This document shows positions 24,943-33,197 of a stretch of DNA of 41,966 bases, one piece after another. Made by a program: the position numbers and the translations under genes. The stretch is taken from positions 1-41,966 of the IMG/VR virus record IMGVR_UViG_3300018079_000019. The stretch is one strand, 5' to 3'. Below the pieces are notes generated by a model. It did no database searches, was not told the origin of the DNA, and was given only the letters and a program-made list of their open reading frames with translations. Positions within the stretch are counted from its first letter, which is position 1. Each line of letters begins with the position of its first letter. Source of the DNA: a virus.

Positions 24943-25791
24943 TTACGTGATGGCGAGTGTGGCGCGCGCGGAGAACGGACCGTAGGCGAACCCACCGTCG
25001 GCCCTCTTGTAGCGCCACGCGACGTACAGCGCGTAGGTGCCGGCACCCGGCGTGAACAACGTCGAGATGTCGGTTCCGCCGTCCACCGTTCCGAAGAACA
25101 GAGCGACCTTCTTGTCGACATCAGTGTCGGTGTCGCGCGCGAACACGGAGACGAGCGCACCGGCGCGGCCAGCGGCCCCAGCGGTGATGTCGTCGGCGTG
25201 CAGGTCAATCTGCATGATGCCGGTGGTACCGTCCACCAGAGCCACCGTACCGGCCGCGGGGTTCGCGGCAGCGCCGATGGTCGGACGGCCGCCCGGAGGG
25301 GCGACCGCGGTGACGGTCTCGTCGGCTACGAGGGTACCGCGACCGGATGCTCCGAGCACCCGCCCGCCCTCGCCGTCGATGGTCGTTCGCTTGTCGAACG
25401 TGCCACCGCCGCCGGGATAGCCCCCACCGACGAGGACGTGGTCCCCGCTGGCGATGGGGCGACCCGGAATGGACCCACCCTGAACGCCGGCGCCGAGGAA
25501 GCGCGTGCGCCCCGTCGGCCTGGTGTCCGTGGTGGACGGAGCTCCGGCCATGCCGCCGGTGTTGCCGTCGATGCCGTAGGTGTCGCTCTCGCGGCTACCC
25601 GTGGTGTCCTCGGCGCCCCCGGCCTCCGCCCCGGTGGCGTGTGTCACCGTGGCCGGACCGGCCGTAGCAGCCTTGGACAAGACGGGCCCTGCGAAGAGCG
25701 CCCCTGCGGCACCGCGGAGCGACCGCTTCGGCTTGTTCGGGGGAAGCGGCTTGGTACCTGGAACGAGTGCGGTGACCGTGATGGCAACCAT
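24943..25791 (-). CDS. Putative head accessory protein, 282 aa
   Basis: ATG 25791 after GGAGGTGTAGAG. The N-terminal half is Gly/Thr/Ala-rich and low in complexity (GRPIASGDHVLVGGGYPGGG). The C-terminal third looks like a beta sandwich (GALVSVFARDTDTDVDKKVA; GTYALYVAWRYKRADGGFAY). It may be a capsid decoration or surface-exposed protein with a flexible linker. It follows the 149-aa protein of similar style. Function inferred. Confidence 0.55.
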   Translation of the reverse strand: MVAITVTALVPGTKPLPPNKPKRSLRGAAGALFAGPVLSKAATAGPATVTHATGAEAGGAEDTTGSRESDTYGIDGNTGGMAGAPSTTDTRPTGRTRFLGAGVQGGSIPGRPIASGDHVLVGGGYPGGGGTFDKRTTIDGEGGRVLGASGRGTLVADETVTAVAPPGGRPTIGAAANPAAGTVALVDGTTGIMQIDLHADDITAGAAGRAGALVSVFARDTDTDVDKKVALFFGTVDGGTDISTLFTPGAGTYALYVAWRYKRADGGFAYGPFSARATLAIT

Positions 25792-25793
25792 CT

Positions 25794-26243
25794 CTACACC
25801 TCCAGGAGAAGGTCGACCGTCAGGAAGTCGGTGACCGTCGCGAAGTTCCTCGCGGTGACCGTGAACGGCAACTTGTACGGCTGCGGTGAACCCGCCTCAG
25901 TCTCGGCCGCCATGGTGATGGCCGCTCCGGTGGCGTCGACGTAGGTGCCGGCGCCGGTCAAGCCGGTCGCTGTGACGTCACGGGTGACGTTCAGCCGAAC
26001 TTCGGCCGTAGCGTAGTCGCGGTCGGCGGCGTCGAGGAACATGATGCGCCCCTCAGCGTCCTTGACCTCGAGCGTACCGAGCACGTCGGCACCAGCCGCG
26101 GCCTTCGCCGAGCTGGCGAAGTTGCGAGCGATGATGGCGCGGAGAGCTGCGTAACCCCCCGTACCGGGTCCACCCCCGACCGAGCCGAGAACGACCGGCG
26201 CGGCGGAAGTCAGACCCTCGATGCGACGCTTCTTGAAAGCCAT
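25794..26243 (-). CDS. Putative head accessory protein, 149 aa
   Basis: ATG 26243 after GGAGACACGAAC. A short basic start (MAFKKRRIEGL) precedes beta-rich segments (GTLEVKDAEGRIMFLDAADR; LPFTVTARNFATVTDFLTVD). The C-terminal part resembles that of decoration-like proteins. It lies two genes after the major capsid gene. No family recognised. Confidence 0.55.
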   Translation of the reverse strand: MAFKKRRIEGLTSAAPVVLGSVGGGPGTGGYAALRAIIARNFASSAKAAAGADVLGTLEVKDAEGRIMFLDAADRDYATAEVRLNVTRDVTATGLTGAGTYVDATGAAITMAAETEAGSPQPYKLPFTVTARNFATVTDFLTVDLLLEV

Positions 26244-26306
26244 GTTCGTGTCTCCTCGCGGGCCCTAGGCCGACTTCGGCTTCGCCCGACTCTTCGGAGC
26301 CGGCTT

Positions 26307-26744
26307 CTACGCCGGCTCGCTGGGTGGCGTGTCCGTCGCTGCGACATCCCCCACTTCCGGGGGACCTTGCAGCTTCTCACGCGCTTCTTGCACGAGCTGC
26401 TCTCGCGCCGACTTGCGGGGCTGCGTCCACATCCGGAGGATTTCCTTCCGGTTCTTCCCGGCCTCCTCCGCGAGGAAGAGGATGTCCCGGTCGATGGTAT
26501 TCGCAGCTTCGTAGAGAGCCAGGCATGCCCCCGCGGGGAGCGGCGTCAGGCGTTCCTTCGCCTTCTCGACGCGCTCGAAGAGGGAGCCGCTGTTCCGCTG
26601 TGACCGACGCTCCATGGCCTCCTCGGCCACGGCCTTCTGGAGCTCCATGTTTGCCTGGCGCTCCGAATCGCGCGAACGCTGGACGTCCCGGCGTTCGTCG
26701 AGGGTGTCCGCCGTCACGAGCGGCCTTGCTCCGTGTCCAATCAC
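26307..26744 (-). CDS. Helical protein, 145 aa, with possible TAG read-through tail
   Basis: ATG 26744. Helical, charged protein (RSRDSERQANMELQKAVAEE; GSLFERVEKAKERLTPLPAG) placed right after the capsid gene, possibly a head-joining or assembly protein. It ends PPSEPA at TAG 26309-26307. The frame then continues for 13 codons encoding KPAPKSRAKPKSA before another TAG at 26268-26266. The basic Pro/Ala/Lys tail looks like coding sequence, so either the first TAG is sometimes read through or a recent mutation cut the tail off. Confidence 0.62.
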   Translation of the reverse strand: MIGHGARPLVTADTLDERRDVQRSRDSERQANMELQKAVAEEAMERRSQRNSGSLFERVEKAKERLTPLPAGACLALYEAANTIDRDILFLAEEAGKNRKEILRMWTQPRKSAREQLVQEAREKLQGPPEVGDVAATDTPPSEPA

Positions 26745-26766
26745 GAGACCTCCCAGGTGTGCGCGG

Positions 26767-26786
26767 GAGGGAGACCCGAAGGTCTC
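26767..26786 (-). terminator. Hairpin with UUCG tetraloop after the capsid gene
   Basis: The minus-strand transcript forms GGGAGACC-UUCG-GGUCUCCC, a perfect 8-bp stem with a C(UUCG)G loop, 25 bases beyond the capsid stop. A few C/T residues follow but no clear U-run. Partial termination or protection of the capsid mRNA is inferred, which would raise capsid expression over downstream genes. Confidence 0.65.
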
Positions 26787-26811
26787 CCCCCAGCGTCTAC
26801 TCGACGGTGAC

Positions 26812-27828
26812 CTAGACCACCGTCGCGACTGCGACGCCGTGAGACCGGCGCGAGTCGGTGATGAGGTTCCCCATCGACAGGATGAGGGCGACCTTGGCGT
26901 CCTGGTTGTACGGACGGACGAAGTCCGTCGGGTTCAACCACTCGTCCGCGTGCTGCACGAACTCCAGCCTGTCGCTGTTCAGGAAGAACCACGCACCCCC
27001 GCCGGAGATGGTGACGGTACCGTCGTTGATGGTACCCGTCGCCGGGGCGTCCGGGTCGAACACGACCTCGGCCGTCTTGTGTGCGATGGACTCGAACCCG
27101 AGGTCCGCAGCCTTGAGGGACTGGAAGCGGATGTTCGGGACCGCGAGGGCCTCGTAGGCCTCGTAGTTCGCCTGCGTGGTGACCTCGATGTCCACCTTGG
27201 AGCGGTTCAGGCGGATGGTGTTGTACACGTTGTTGAGGGCCTGCACGCCATCGAACGTGGTGAGGTCCACGGCCGCGGTGCGGACGACGGACTTCCACCA
27301 GGTATAGGTGGCGGCGGAGATGCCCCCGAGGTGCACGTCGGTGCCGGCCGCGGCGTTCTGCGTCCCGTTGGACACGATGCCCTTGAGGCCAATCATGTCC
27401 TTCTGGGTGTTGCCGATGCCGTCGCCGTAGAGCATGGCGTTGAGGTCGTCGGCGACCGACAACTTCAACTGGTCGAACTTGGCCTGGAGGAGGTTGATGA
27501 GCTGCGCAGCGCCGGCGTTCTTCTTGACTTCCTCACCGGAAATCACGACGGAACCGGCGTGCTGGGCCCACGGAAACTCCGCCCAACCCATTCCCTCCTG
27601 CGGCGTGGTGTCGATGACGTCGTATCCCGAGTAGGACCCGACGGTGTCGTTGAACGCGAAGAGGACCGGGCGCCGCAGGACGGTTCCACCGTCTACGGTC
27701 ACGCGGGACTTCGAGTTCAGCCACGCCAGGAGGACGTTCTCGTTCGAAATCTGGTCCGTCAGCACTGGACGAATCTTGTCCAGCGTGGTCGTGACCAAGA
27801 CGTCGAACTGGTCGGTGTAGATGCCCAT
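26812..27828 (-). CDS. Major capsid protein
   Basis: 338 aa, ATG 27828, directly after the scaffold gene. Features typical of HK97-fold capsid proteins of this type are an N-terminal helix (MGIYTDQFDVLVTTTLDKIR) and a long central helix (VADDLNAMLYGDGIGNTQKD region). A P-domain/A-domain segment follows (YNTIRLNRSKVDIEVTTQAN; EAYEALAVPNIRFQSLKAAD), then a C-terminal strand pair with GGGAWFFLNSDRLEFVQHAD. It forms the capsid lattice. The gene ends VATVV-TAG, then VTVE and another TAG in frame. A hairpin follows the gene. Confidence 0.85.
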   Translation of the reverse strand: MGIYTDQFDVLVTTTLDKIRPVLTDQISNENVLLAWLNSKSRVTVDGGTVLRRPVLFAFNDTVGSYSGYDVIDTTPQEGMGWAEFPWAQHAGSVVISGEEVKKNAGAAQLINLLQAKFDQLKLSVADDLNAMLYGDGIGNTQKDMIGLKGIVSNGTQNAAAGTDVHLGGISAATYTWWKSVVRTAAVDLTTFDGVQALNNVYNTIRLNRSKVDIEVTTQANYEAYEALAVPNIRFQSLKAADLGFESIAHKTAEVVFDPDAPATGTINDGTVTISGGGAWFFLNSDRLEFVQHADEWLNPTDFVRPYNQDAKVALILSMGNLITDSRRSHGVAVATVV

Positions 27829-27866
27829 GTACTGCTCCTGTCGCTACTGAGGCGAGCTGCCTCGGT

Positions 27867-28802
27867 TTACTCCGAGGGCTTCTCGACGAGGCGCCGCTTC
27901 ACGGCGTCCCGCCAGGAGAGCTTCGTCTCCCTCTCAGCGGCCTTCGCGGCCTGCGCGACCGCATCGCGAAGGGATGTGCCCTTCTTGATGAGCGGTTCGC
28001 CGGCGGCGTTGCTCCGCGGCTTGACGCCCGCGGCTGCCTCCTTCTTGAGCGTTTCACGCCTCGCGATGGCCGCGGCCTGCTCGACCTCACGCTTGATGGG
28101 AGCCGTGAGCTTGAAGTAGGCCTCGTAGGGCGAGGCGAGCTTCTCGGCGACGGCGTATTTCAGCACGTCGACCCGGCCGAACGGGAGCTTCCCGTAGGAA
28201 CCCTCCAGTTCGTCCAGCGCGGAGTTCCAGGCCTTCTCGGTCTCGTTGTACTGCGAGTTCTTGAGAACCTCGTCGACCTTGTCCTCCAGCGCGAGCGTGC
28301 GCCGAAGAATCGGCAGGATGACGACAGCGTTCTGCTGTGTCGCGAAGTCCTCGGGGTCGAGGCCCGCGGCGCGGAGAAGCGCCTCGTCGCTGACTTCCTC
28401 GGCTTCGTCCGGGGTGACCGGCGTGGCCGACTCGTCAGGCTGAGAGAGGGCGGCGATGCGCCCTTGGAGTTTCTGGATGGTGCTGTCCTGCTGCTCGAGG
28501 TGCGCTATGATTTCCGCGCGCCTCTCAGCCGGAATACCGGTCAGGTCTGTGCCCCAGTACACCTCGGGGACGTCGGCTGCCGGCGTTGCCGGCTCGGCCG
28601 GTACCTCGGGCTCCTGGGCCTCGACCTTACTGGGTGGCTCGCCCGGAGTAGCGTCGGGCGCCTCTACCGTCTCTGTCGCGCTGGGCTCGGCTTCGAAGCT
28701 GTCCCAGCCGTCGTCGACGGCCGTTTCCTCCGTGGGGAACTTCGTCTCGGCGAGTGCCGCGGCGATGCCCTCACGGGTTGATGCGGTGGCCTCTGGGGCC
28801 AT
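27867..28802 (-). CDS. Scaffolding protein
   Basis: 311 aa between portal and capsid genes, the usual place for scaffold. The first ~90 residues are acidic and Pro/Glu-rich. The middle has coiled-coil helices (AEIIAHLEQQDSTIQKLQGR). The last 60 residues are basic and helical (RETLKKEAAAGVKPRSNAAG; DAVKRRLVEKPSE), the end that binds the capsid protein in other scaffolds. It would direct procapsid assembly and leave before DNA packaging. No protease motif was seen. ATG 28802. Confidence 0.8.
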   Translation of the reverse strand: MAPEATASTREGIAAALAETKFPTEETAVDDGWDSFEAEPSATETVEAPDATPGEPPSKVEAQEPEVPAEPATPAADVPEVYWGTDLTGIPAERRAEIIAHLEQQDSTIQKLQGRIAALSQPDESATPVTPDEAEEVSDEALLRAAGLDPEDFATQQNAVVILPILRRTLALEDKVDEVLKNSQYNETEKAWNSALDELEGSYGKLPFGRVDVLKYAVAEKLASPYEAYFKLTAPIKREVEQAAAIARRETLKKEAAAGVKPRSNAAGEPLIKKGTSLRDAVAQAAKAAERETKLSWRDAVKRRLVEKPSE

Positions 28803-28894
28803 GTGGTGCCTCCCGTTCGTTGTGGCGGTCGCCCTCGGCCGGACGGCTGTGGCTATGCCCTCGACGATGCAAGCTTGAACTGAGGTAGCACGTA

Positions 28895-28911
28895 TTCACG
28901 CTTTCCGTGAA
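28895..28911. repeat. Perfect inverted repeat between portal and scaffold genes
   Basis: TTCACG-CTTTC-CGTGAA, a perfect 6-bp inverted repeat in the 115-base space between the portal stop and the scaffold start, an unusually long gap for this operon. It may be an operator for an internal promoter or an RNA hairpin that separates portal from scaffold expression. Confidence 0.5.
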
Positions 28912-28917
28912 CTGGCG

Positions 28918-30828
28918 CTATCTTGACCCACCGGAGCGGCCGGCGGGGGTCCGGGCGCCGCCCTTGGTGGGGACGCCGAAGGCCGCGATATTCAGGCCAG
29001 GCGCCCCGCCACCTTCCTGCGGGCGGGCGGAGAGAACGGTTTCGAGCTGGGCGGCCTCCTGCTCCTTCGCGAGCTCCTCCTGGCTCTTCACGAGCGTGAG
29101 GATGTCCTCCTCAGAGAGGATGCCGGTCTCGCGCAGCACGGCCCGGATGAGGTCGGGGCGAGACGTTTCGGGGAGCGGGATGAGCAAGTTCATGACGAGC
29201 ATCATGCGCTGGAGGCGCTCATCGCGCGTCAGGTTCTCGCGCGGCGTGATGGCGACGTCGATGTCGGCCTCGATGGCGATGTCCTCGCGCGTCCAGGTCC
29301 AGGTGAACTCCTCGCCGGTCTCCGACACGAAGCGGTGCATCCGCTCGGCGTCGTAGAAGACCTGCATGAGCTGGAGCATGGTCCGGGCGATGCTGAGGTA
29401 CCACTCCTCGAGGTTCCCCCGACGCTCGGCCTGGCGCACGTCCCCGTGAGCCGACACGAGCTGGGTTTCCGCGGCGGTCTGGCGCTTCGAGGTGAAGACG
29501 CCGCGCATGACATCCGAAGCGCCGGTCGCCTCTTTGAGCTCCTCGACAATCTTGTCGGGGACCCCGTAGACCTCCTGCGAGAGGATGGGGAGCTGCGGCG
29601 TCCAGATGCCGTTCGGGGGAGTCTGGCGGGAGGTCTCGACGTACGCCCCCCACTCGGTCGACTCGAGGGCCTTCTTACCGGCCTTCGTGAGACCCTCTTC
29701 CGGGCCGAAGAACTTCGGGATGGTCCGGGCGACGTTCGTCGCGATGTTCGAGCGGTACTCGTCGAGCTCCTCGAGGCCGTTCTGGATGAGGCGGGCGTCG
29801 CCGAGGCCCTCGAACTCGTCCGAGACTTCGCGCACCATGAGGGGCTTGAAGGGGTTCCGGTCCTCGAGGTCGAGGTTGAACATCAGCGGGTTGAGGCGCT
29901 GGTAGAGAACCAGGTCGTTCCGGTCGCGGGGGAAGACGGTGATGAGGCCGGTCTCGAAGTCCCACATCTCGACGACGGTCACGCGCGAGTCGTCCTCGTG
30001 CTCGTCCTTCGGAACGGTGTTCATGAAGCCCAGGTCGCTCTCGAGGCCCGTCAGGACCTTCGAGTCGCCCTTGAGGTCATCGAGGAGGCGCTTCCCTTCG
30101 GCCTCCCCGTAGCGGTCGAGCACGAAGGCGCGGTAGGTCGGGTTCCACACGACCTCCGTCTGCGGCATCGGCGTGTACTGCGCGACCCAGCGGATGTCCT
30201 CGACCTGCTTCGCCGAGGGGTCGTAGCGAACGAGCTTCCAGGGGACGTAGTCGACGCAGACGCGGTCGCGCATGACGACGGTCTGGTCTTCGCGGGTCGG
30301 GACCATCTCCGCGAGCTCATCCGCGGTGAGCTTCGCGTCCTTCCCTAGGAGCTCCTCCATCTCGGCCTTGATGGCGGCATCCGGACGGTCCGCGGTCATC
30401 ACGTCGGTCTCGTAGTCGTAGTACACCTTGACCCAGCCGACGTCCGCGAGGAGCGCGTCCTTGACGGCCTTCTTGCACCGCTTCTGGCCCTTCGTGTCGC
30501 GCCAGGATTGGTTCAAGCCCTGGGTCGCTACGTAGGCCTGCGAGCGCGTGCCGCGCCCAAGAGCCTTGGTGATGAACTCGACGTCCACGGCGACCATCGA
30601 AGAGTAGAGGGTGTCGATGATGCCGGTGCCGACGCCCGTGGTGACACGGTGGCCGCGGGAGGTGAACTGCCCCTCCTTCGGCATCTCGCGGTACCGGTCG
30701 AAGAACTCCTCGCGCTCCTTCGACATCCGAGCGTACTTCTCGTCGGCGACCTTCAACCGGCGGGAGTAGATGGCGAGCATGACTTCCTCGTCGTCGTAGA
30801 CGCGGAACACTTGGTTCCCAGCCATCAT
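28918..30828 (-). CDS. Portal protein
   Basis: 636 aa, large as in short-tailed phages. Directly downstream of TerL, overlapping by 4 bases. Two adjacent ATG codons (30828, 30825) could start it; AGGAG lies just upstream. The N-terminal helices (RRLKVADEKYARMSKEREEF) precede a wing-like region (VGWVKVYYDYETDVMTADRP), long middle strands and helices, and the C-terminal crown helix area (EEDILTLVKSQEELAKEQEA). It forms the dodecameric ring for DNA entry and exit and binds terminase. Confidence 0.85.
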   Translation of the reverse strand: MMAGNQVFRVYDDEEVMLAIYSRRLKVADEKYARMSKEREEFFDRYREMPKEGQFTSRGHRVTTGVGTGIIDTLYSSMVAVDVEFITKALGRGTRSQAYVATQGLNQSWRDTKGQKRCKKAVKDALLADVGWVKVYYDYETDVMTADRPDAAIKAEMEELLGKDAKLTADELAEMVPTREDQTVVMRDRVCVDYVPWKLVRYDPSAKQVEDIRWVAQYTPMPQTEVVWNPTYRAFVLDRYGEAEGKRLLDDLKGDSKVLTGLESDLGFMNTVPKDEHEDDSRVTVVEMWDFETGLITVFPRDRNDLVLYQRLNPLMFNLDLEDRNPFKPLMVREVSDEFEGLGDARLIQNGLEELDEYRSNIATNVARTIPKFFGPEEGLTKAGKKALESTEWGAYVETSRQTPPNGIWTPQLPILSQEVYGVPDKIVEELKEATGASDVMRGVFTSKRQTAAETQLVSAHGDVRQAERRGNLEEWYLSIARTMLQLMQVFYDAERMHRFVSETGEEFTWTWTREDIAIEADIDVAITPRENLTRDERLQRMMLVMNLLIPLPETSRPDLIRAVLRETGILSEEDILTLVKSQEELAKEQEAAQLETVLSARPQEGGGAPGLNIAAFGVPTKGGARTPAGRSGGSR

Positions 30829-32294
30829 GCTCCTCTCGGGACGATGGTCCCGGGCTCAAAGGTCGCGCGACGCTTCCGGCTGTTGCCGAGCCAGCGGTCG
30901 CTGTCGGGCTTGCTCAGCCCTTGCTGGAAGACGTAGCCGTACTGGTTCGGCTCGAACTCCTTCTCCGACGCGTCCTCCACGCTGCGGGGGCCGAAGGGGA
31001 GGAGGACGGAGGCGGCGTAGCGGAGGGCGTCGACGTAGTGGGAGGTCCAGTCGTGGACCGGGTCCTTCGCCGACTTCATGCCCTCGGTGCCGAGCTTCCA
31101 CTTATGGGAGGCCAGCGCGTGAGAGACCGTGTCCGCGACACCCTTCGCGATGAGGACGCGCCCGCCGGCCATCATGTTGTTCAAGATGCGGAGGGAGTAG
31201 TCCTGCGGCCGCTTGAGGACGGGGCCGACGTTCACGCCGGCGGTGTTCAGGTCGGCGATGACGCTCGTGCCGGTCGAGGGGTTCCGCTGCATCCCGGCGG
31301 GGTCCCCGTAGTCGCCGTCGGTCTTGGCACCCTGGAAGGCCGTCTCGAGCCGCTCCTTGTAGGCGAGGGCCCAGTCGGCGGCGGTCCACTCCTTCTCGGC
31401 GATGACGTCGAGGATATAGAGCTGCGGGACCTGCATGCGCGGGCCCTTGTAGTTCGCCCCGTCGGCAACCTGCTTGTCGAGCCACTCGACCTGCATGAAG
31501 AGGCAGACGCCGAGGTCACCGAAGCCGAAGTCCCAGCCGGTGTAGAGGGGGAGCTCCGGGCGGTACTCGATAGGGACGAGGAACGACGCCGGGTCCCAGT
31601 AGGGGAAGACGCCGCCCTCGACGAGGCCGACGAACTTGCCCTCGACCTCCTGCTCGTAGAACCGGCCGTGGTAGTTGGCCTTGAGGTTGTCGATGTAGCC
31701 CGGAGGGAGATGGCGGTTCTGCGTCGTCGGAGCGTTGTACCAGACGGCGCCCGGGACGCGATTCTCCGAGTCCTCGTGGAAGACACGCCACATCCAGTCG
31801 TAGCCGTTCGGGGTCGAGCACACGAACCCGGAGGTGTCGTAGCCCCGCTGGCGGAGACGACCCGTGAGGACCTTCCACGCCTCCATGGTCACGTTGCGGC
31901 CCTCGTCGATGAAGAACCAGGAGTATTCCGGGCCGCGCATCCAGTCCGGCTTGTCGAGGGACCGGAGACGGATGACGGACCCGTTGATGAGGGTCAGCTC
32001 CTTCTCCGACTTCTTGTAGTCCTTCGACCAGTCGGCCAGGCCGGTGATGGTGATGATTTCCTCGAGGGTCGGGACGATGGTGTCTCTGAGGACGGGGTAG
32101 GACGATGCGGCGATGACGCCGCGGGCGGCGTGGAAGACGCCGTCGGGCTTCGGCTGGAGCGAGTATCGGAGGCCACGGGCGATGCCGGCGAACGTCTTAC
32201 CGGCGCCGACCCCCCCGACGTACGCCGTGTACTGCGAGGGCGACATCACGAAGTCGGTCTGTGCGCCCGGGTTCAGGTCCAGCGCGCGACTCAT
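30825..32294 (-). CDS. terL: Terminase large subunit
   Basis: 489 aa. The ATPase half has Walker A GGVGAGKT (residues 27-34), Walker B WFFIDEG (D130, E131) and a coupling motif CSTPNG (159-164). The nuclease half starts with YTGWDFGFGD (D255), the first metal-binding aspartate of the RNase H-like fold, and has further acidic residues (KTDGDYGDPAG). It cuts and pumps DNA into the procapsid through the portal, whose gene overlaps by 4 bases. Upstream in-frame codons contain a stop, so ATG 32294 is the start. Confidence 0.93.
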   Translation of the reverse strand: MSRALDLNPGAQTDFVMSPSQYTAYVGGVGAGKTFAGIARGLRYSLQPKPDGVFHAARGVIAASSYPVLRDTIVPTLEEIITITGLADWSKDYKKSEKELTLINGSVIRLRSLDKPDWMRGPEYSWFFIDEGRNVTMEAWKVLTGRLRQRGYDTSGFVCSTPNGYDWMWRVFHEDSENRVPGAVWYNAPTTQNRHLPPGYIDNLKANYHGRFYEQEVEGKFVGLVEGGVFPYWDPASFLVPIEYRPELPLYTGWDFGFGDLGVCLFMQVEWLDKQVADGANYKGPRMQVPQLYILDVIAEKEWTAADWALAYKERLETAFQGAKTDGDYGDPAGMQRNPSTGTSVIADLNTAGVNVGPVLKRPQDYSLRILNNMMAGGRVLIAKGVADTVSHALASHKWKLGTEGMKSAKDPVHDWTSHYVDALRYAASVLLPFGPRSVEDASEKEFEPNQYGYVFQQGLSKPDSDRWLGNSRKRRATFEPGTIVPRGA

Positions 32295-32355
32295 CTTCCT
32301 CCCACTCCTCGGAGCTCAGGTCGATATCGAACAGGTCTTCGCAGACCTGACACAC
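32197..32355 (-). CDS. Possible short leader ORF overlapping terL start
   Basis: GTG 32355 follows GGAG at 7 bases. It encodes 52 residues starting VCQVCEDLFDIDLSSEEWEE, with a CxxC pair and an acidic stretch, then runs about 30 codons into terL in another frame. Its acidic part lies over the GGAGG-like site of terL, so its translation could couple to terL. The C-terminal half reads like frame-shifted sequence, so this call is weak. Confidence 0.35.
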   Translation of the reverse strand: MCQVCEDLFDIDLSSEEWEEDESRAGPEPGRTDRLRDVALAVHGVRRGGRRR

Positions 32356-32637
32356 CTACTTGCTCCGGCTCTTGCCCCGACGAGTGACCTGGGCGCGGAT
32401 GTGCGTCCGCGCGTTCGTACCGGCGGTCGCCTCACGCGCGACGCGTGGGCGGAGAGAGGCCGCCGCACCGCGAGGGCGAATGGGCTTCGCGGCGGTCGGA
32501 AGCATCCGCTTCGACATCTTCGCGACGCCCGCGTTGACCTTGGTTTCGGACTTCATGCCCTTGCGGACCGTGACGGACCTGGTTCCCGCCCCACGGCTTC
32601 GGATGGCGCTGCCCTTCAATCGTCCGGTGACTGGCAT
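32356..32637 (-). CDS. Small basic protein, 93 aa
   Basis: ATG 32637 after GGAGGAAGTAGCC. Very rich in Arg and Lys (RSRGAGTRSVTVRKGMKSET; RTHIRAQVTRRGKSRSK), no acidic patch. It may bind DNA or RNA, or be packaged. It lies in a row of small basic proteins before TerL. Family not recognised. Confidence 0.6.
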   Translation of the reverse strand: MPVTGRLKGSAIRSRGAGTRSVTVRKGMKSETKVNAGVAKMSKRMLPTAAKPIRPRGAAASLRPRVAREATAGTNARTHIRAQVTRRGKSRSK

Positions 32638-32639
32638 GG

Positions 32640-32771
32640 CTACTTCCTCCGGGCTTTGCCCGCCTTGCGTAGGGCGATGGCGATGGCCTGCTTCTGTGGC
32701 CGGCCGGCTCGCATCTCCGTCTTGATGTTCGAGGACACGACCTTGCGCGAAGACCCCTTACGAAGAGGCAC
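32640..32771 (-). CDS. Small basic DUF6496-like protein, 43 aa
   Basis: Start placed at GTG 32771 because GGGAGG lies 6-7 bases upstream and the N-terminus then reads MPLRKGSSRKVVSSNIKTEM, the usual start of this family of small phage proteins. The longer ATG 32816 is a poorer choice. The conserved part continues RAGRPQKQAIAIALRKAG. Function of the family is unknown; members are often encoded in phage structural regions. Overlaps the upstream zinc protein gene by 14 bases. Confidence 0.72.
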   Translation of the reverse strand: MPLRKGSSRKVVSSNIKTEMRAGRPQKQAIAIALRKAGKARRK

Positions 32772-32997
32772 GAGGCGCCTCCCGGGCCGCACGACTCGCC
32801 TCCCGAACGGAGACATCGCTGTGGCTGACGCTCGGGTACCAGTAGGGGCCGCCCGGTGCGGTCCCGCCGGGGAACGGAGTCCAGGGCGGAGTCCAGGGCT
32901 GAGGTACCACGGCTGGATGGGACTTGCAGGCTCGGCAAGATGGGACCCACGGCGCATAGACCGCGCCGCACTTCGGACACACCCAGCCGGTCGCCAT
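32758..32997 (-). CDS. Zinc-ribbon protein with Pro-rich tail, 79 aa
   Basis: ATG 32997, two bases after the previous stop. The N-terminal 25 residues form a zinc ribbon, WVCPKCGAVYAPWVPSCRAC (two CxxC pairs). A Pro/Trp-rich middle (PQPWTPPWTPFPGG) and a charged end follow. A small binding or adaptor protein is likely, partner unknown. Confidence 0.68.
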   Translation of the reverse strand: MATGWVCPKCGAVYAPWVPSCRACKSHPAVVPQPWTPPWTPFPGGTAPGGPYWYPSVSHSDVSVREASRAAREAPRASS

Positions 32998-32999
32998 CC

Positions 33000-33197
33000 C
33001 TACTTCCCGACGGCGGGGCGGTTCAAGGCGTCGATGGGGTCGGGGGTCGAAGCGCGCGGGTCGTCCGCGTCGCCCTTGGCCTCGACGGCCTCGGCGACCG
33101 TCGTGTCCGGGCTCTTCTTGGCCTCGTCGGCGTCGACGAACTCGCCGGAGACGGCGGAGCGGGTCCGGGTCTTCGATGCGGGCTTCTTCTTAGCCAT
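33000..33197 (-). CDS. Small Lys-rich hypothetical protein, 65 aa
   Basis: ATG 33197 after GGAGGACGCACC. Basic start (MAKKKPASKTRTRSAVSGEF), then acidic helical part (VDADEAKKSPDTTVAEAVEA). The RSA-x-SG-x-FV segment followed by PDTTV is a pattern seen in many small phage proteins of unknown role. The open frame upstream is not coding-like. Confidence 0.68.
   Translation of the reverse strand: MAKKKPASKTRTRSAVSGEFVDADEAKKSPDTTVAEAVEAKGDADDPRASTPDPIDALNRPAVGK

Noticed and set aside
32640-32816. Longer ATG start for the DUF6496-like gene
   Set aside because: GTG at 32771 has a strong ribosome-binding site and gives the usual N-terminus of the family.
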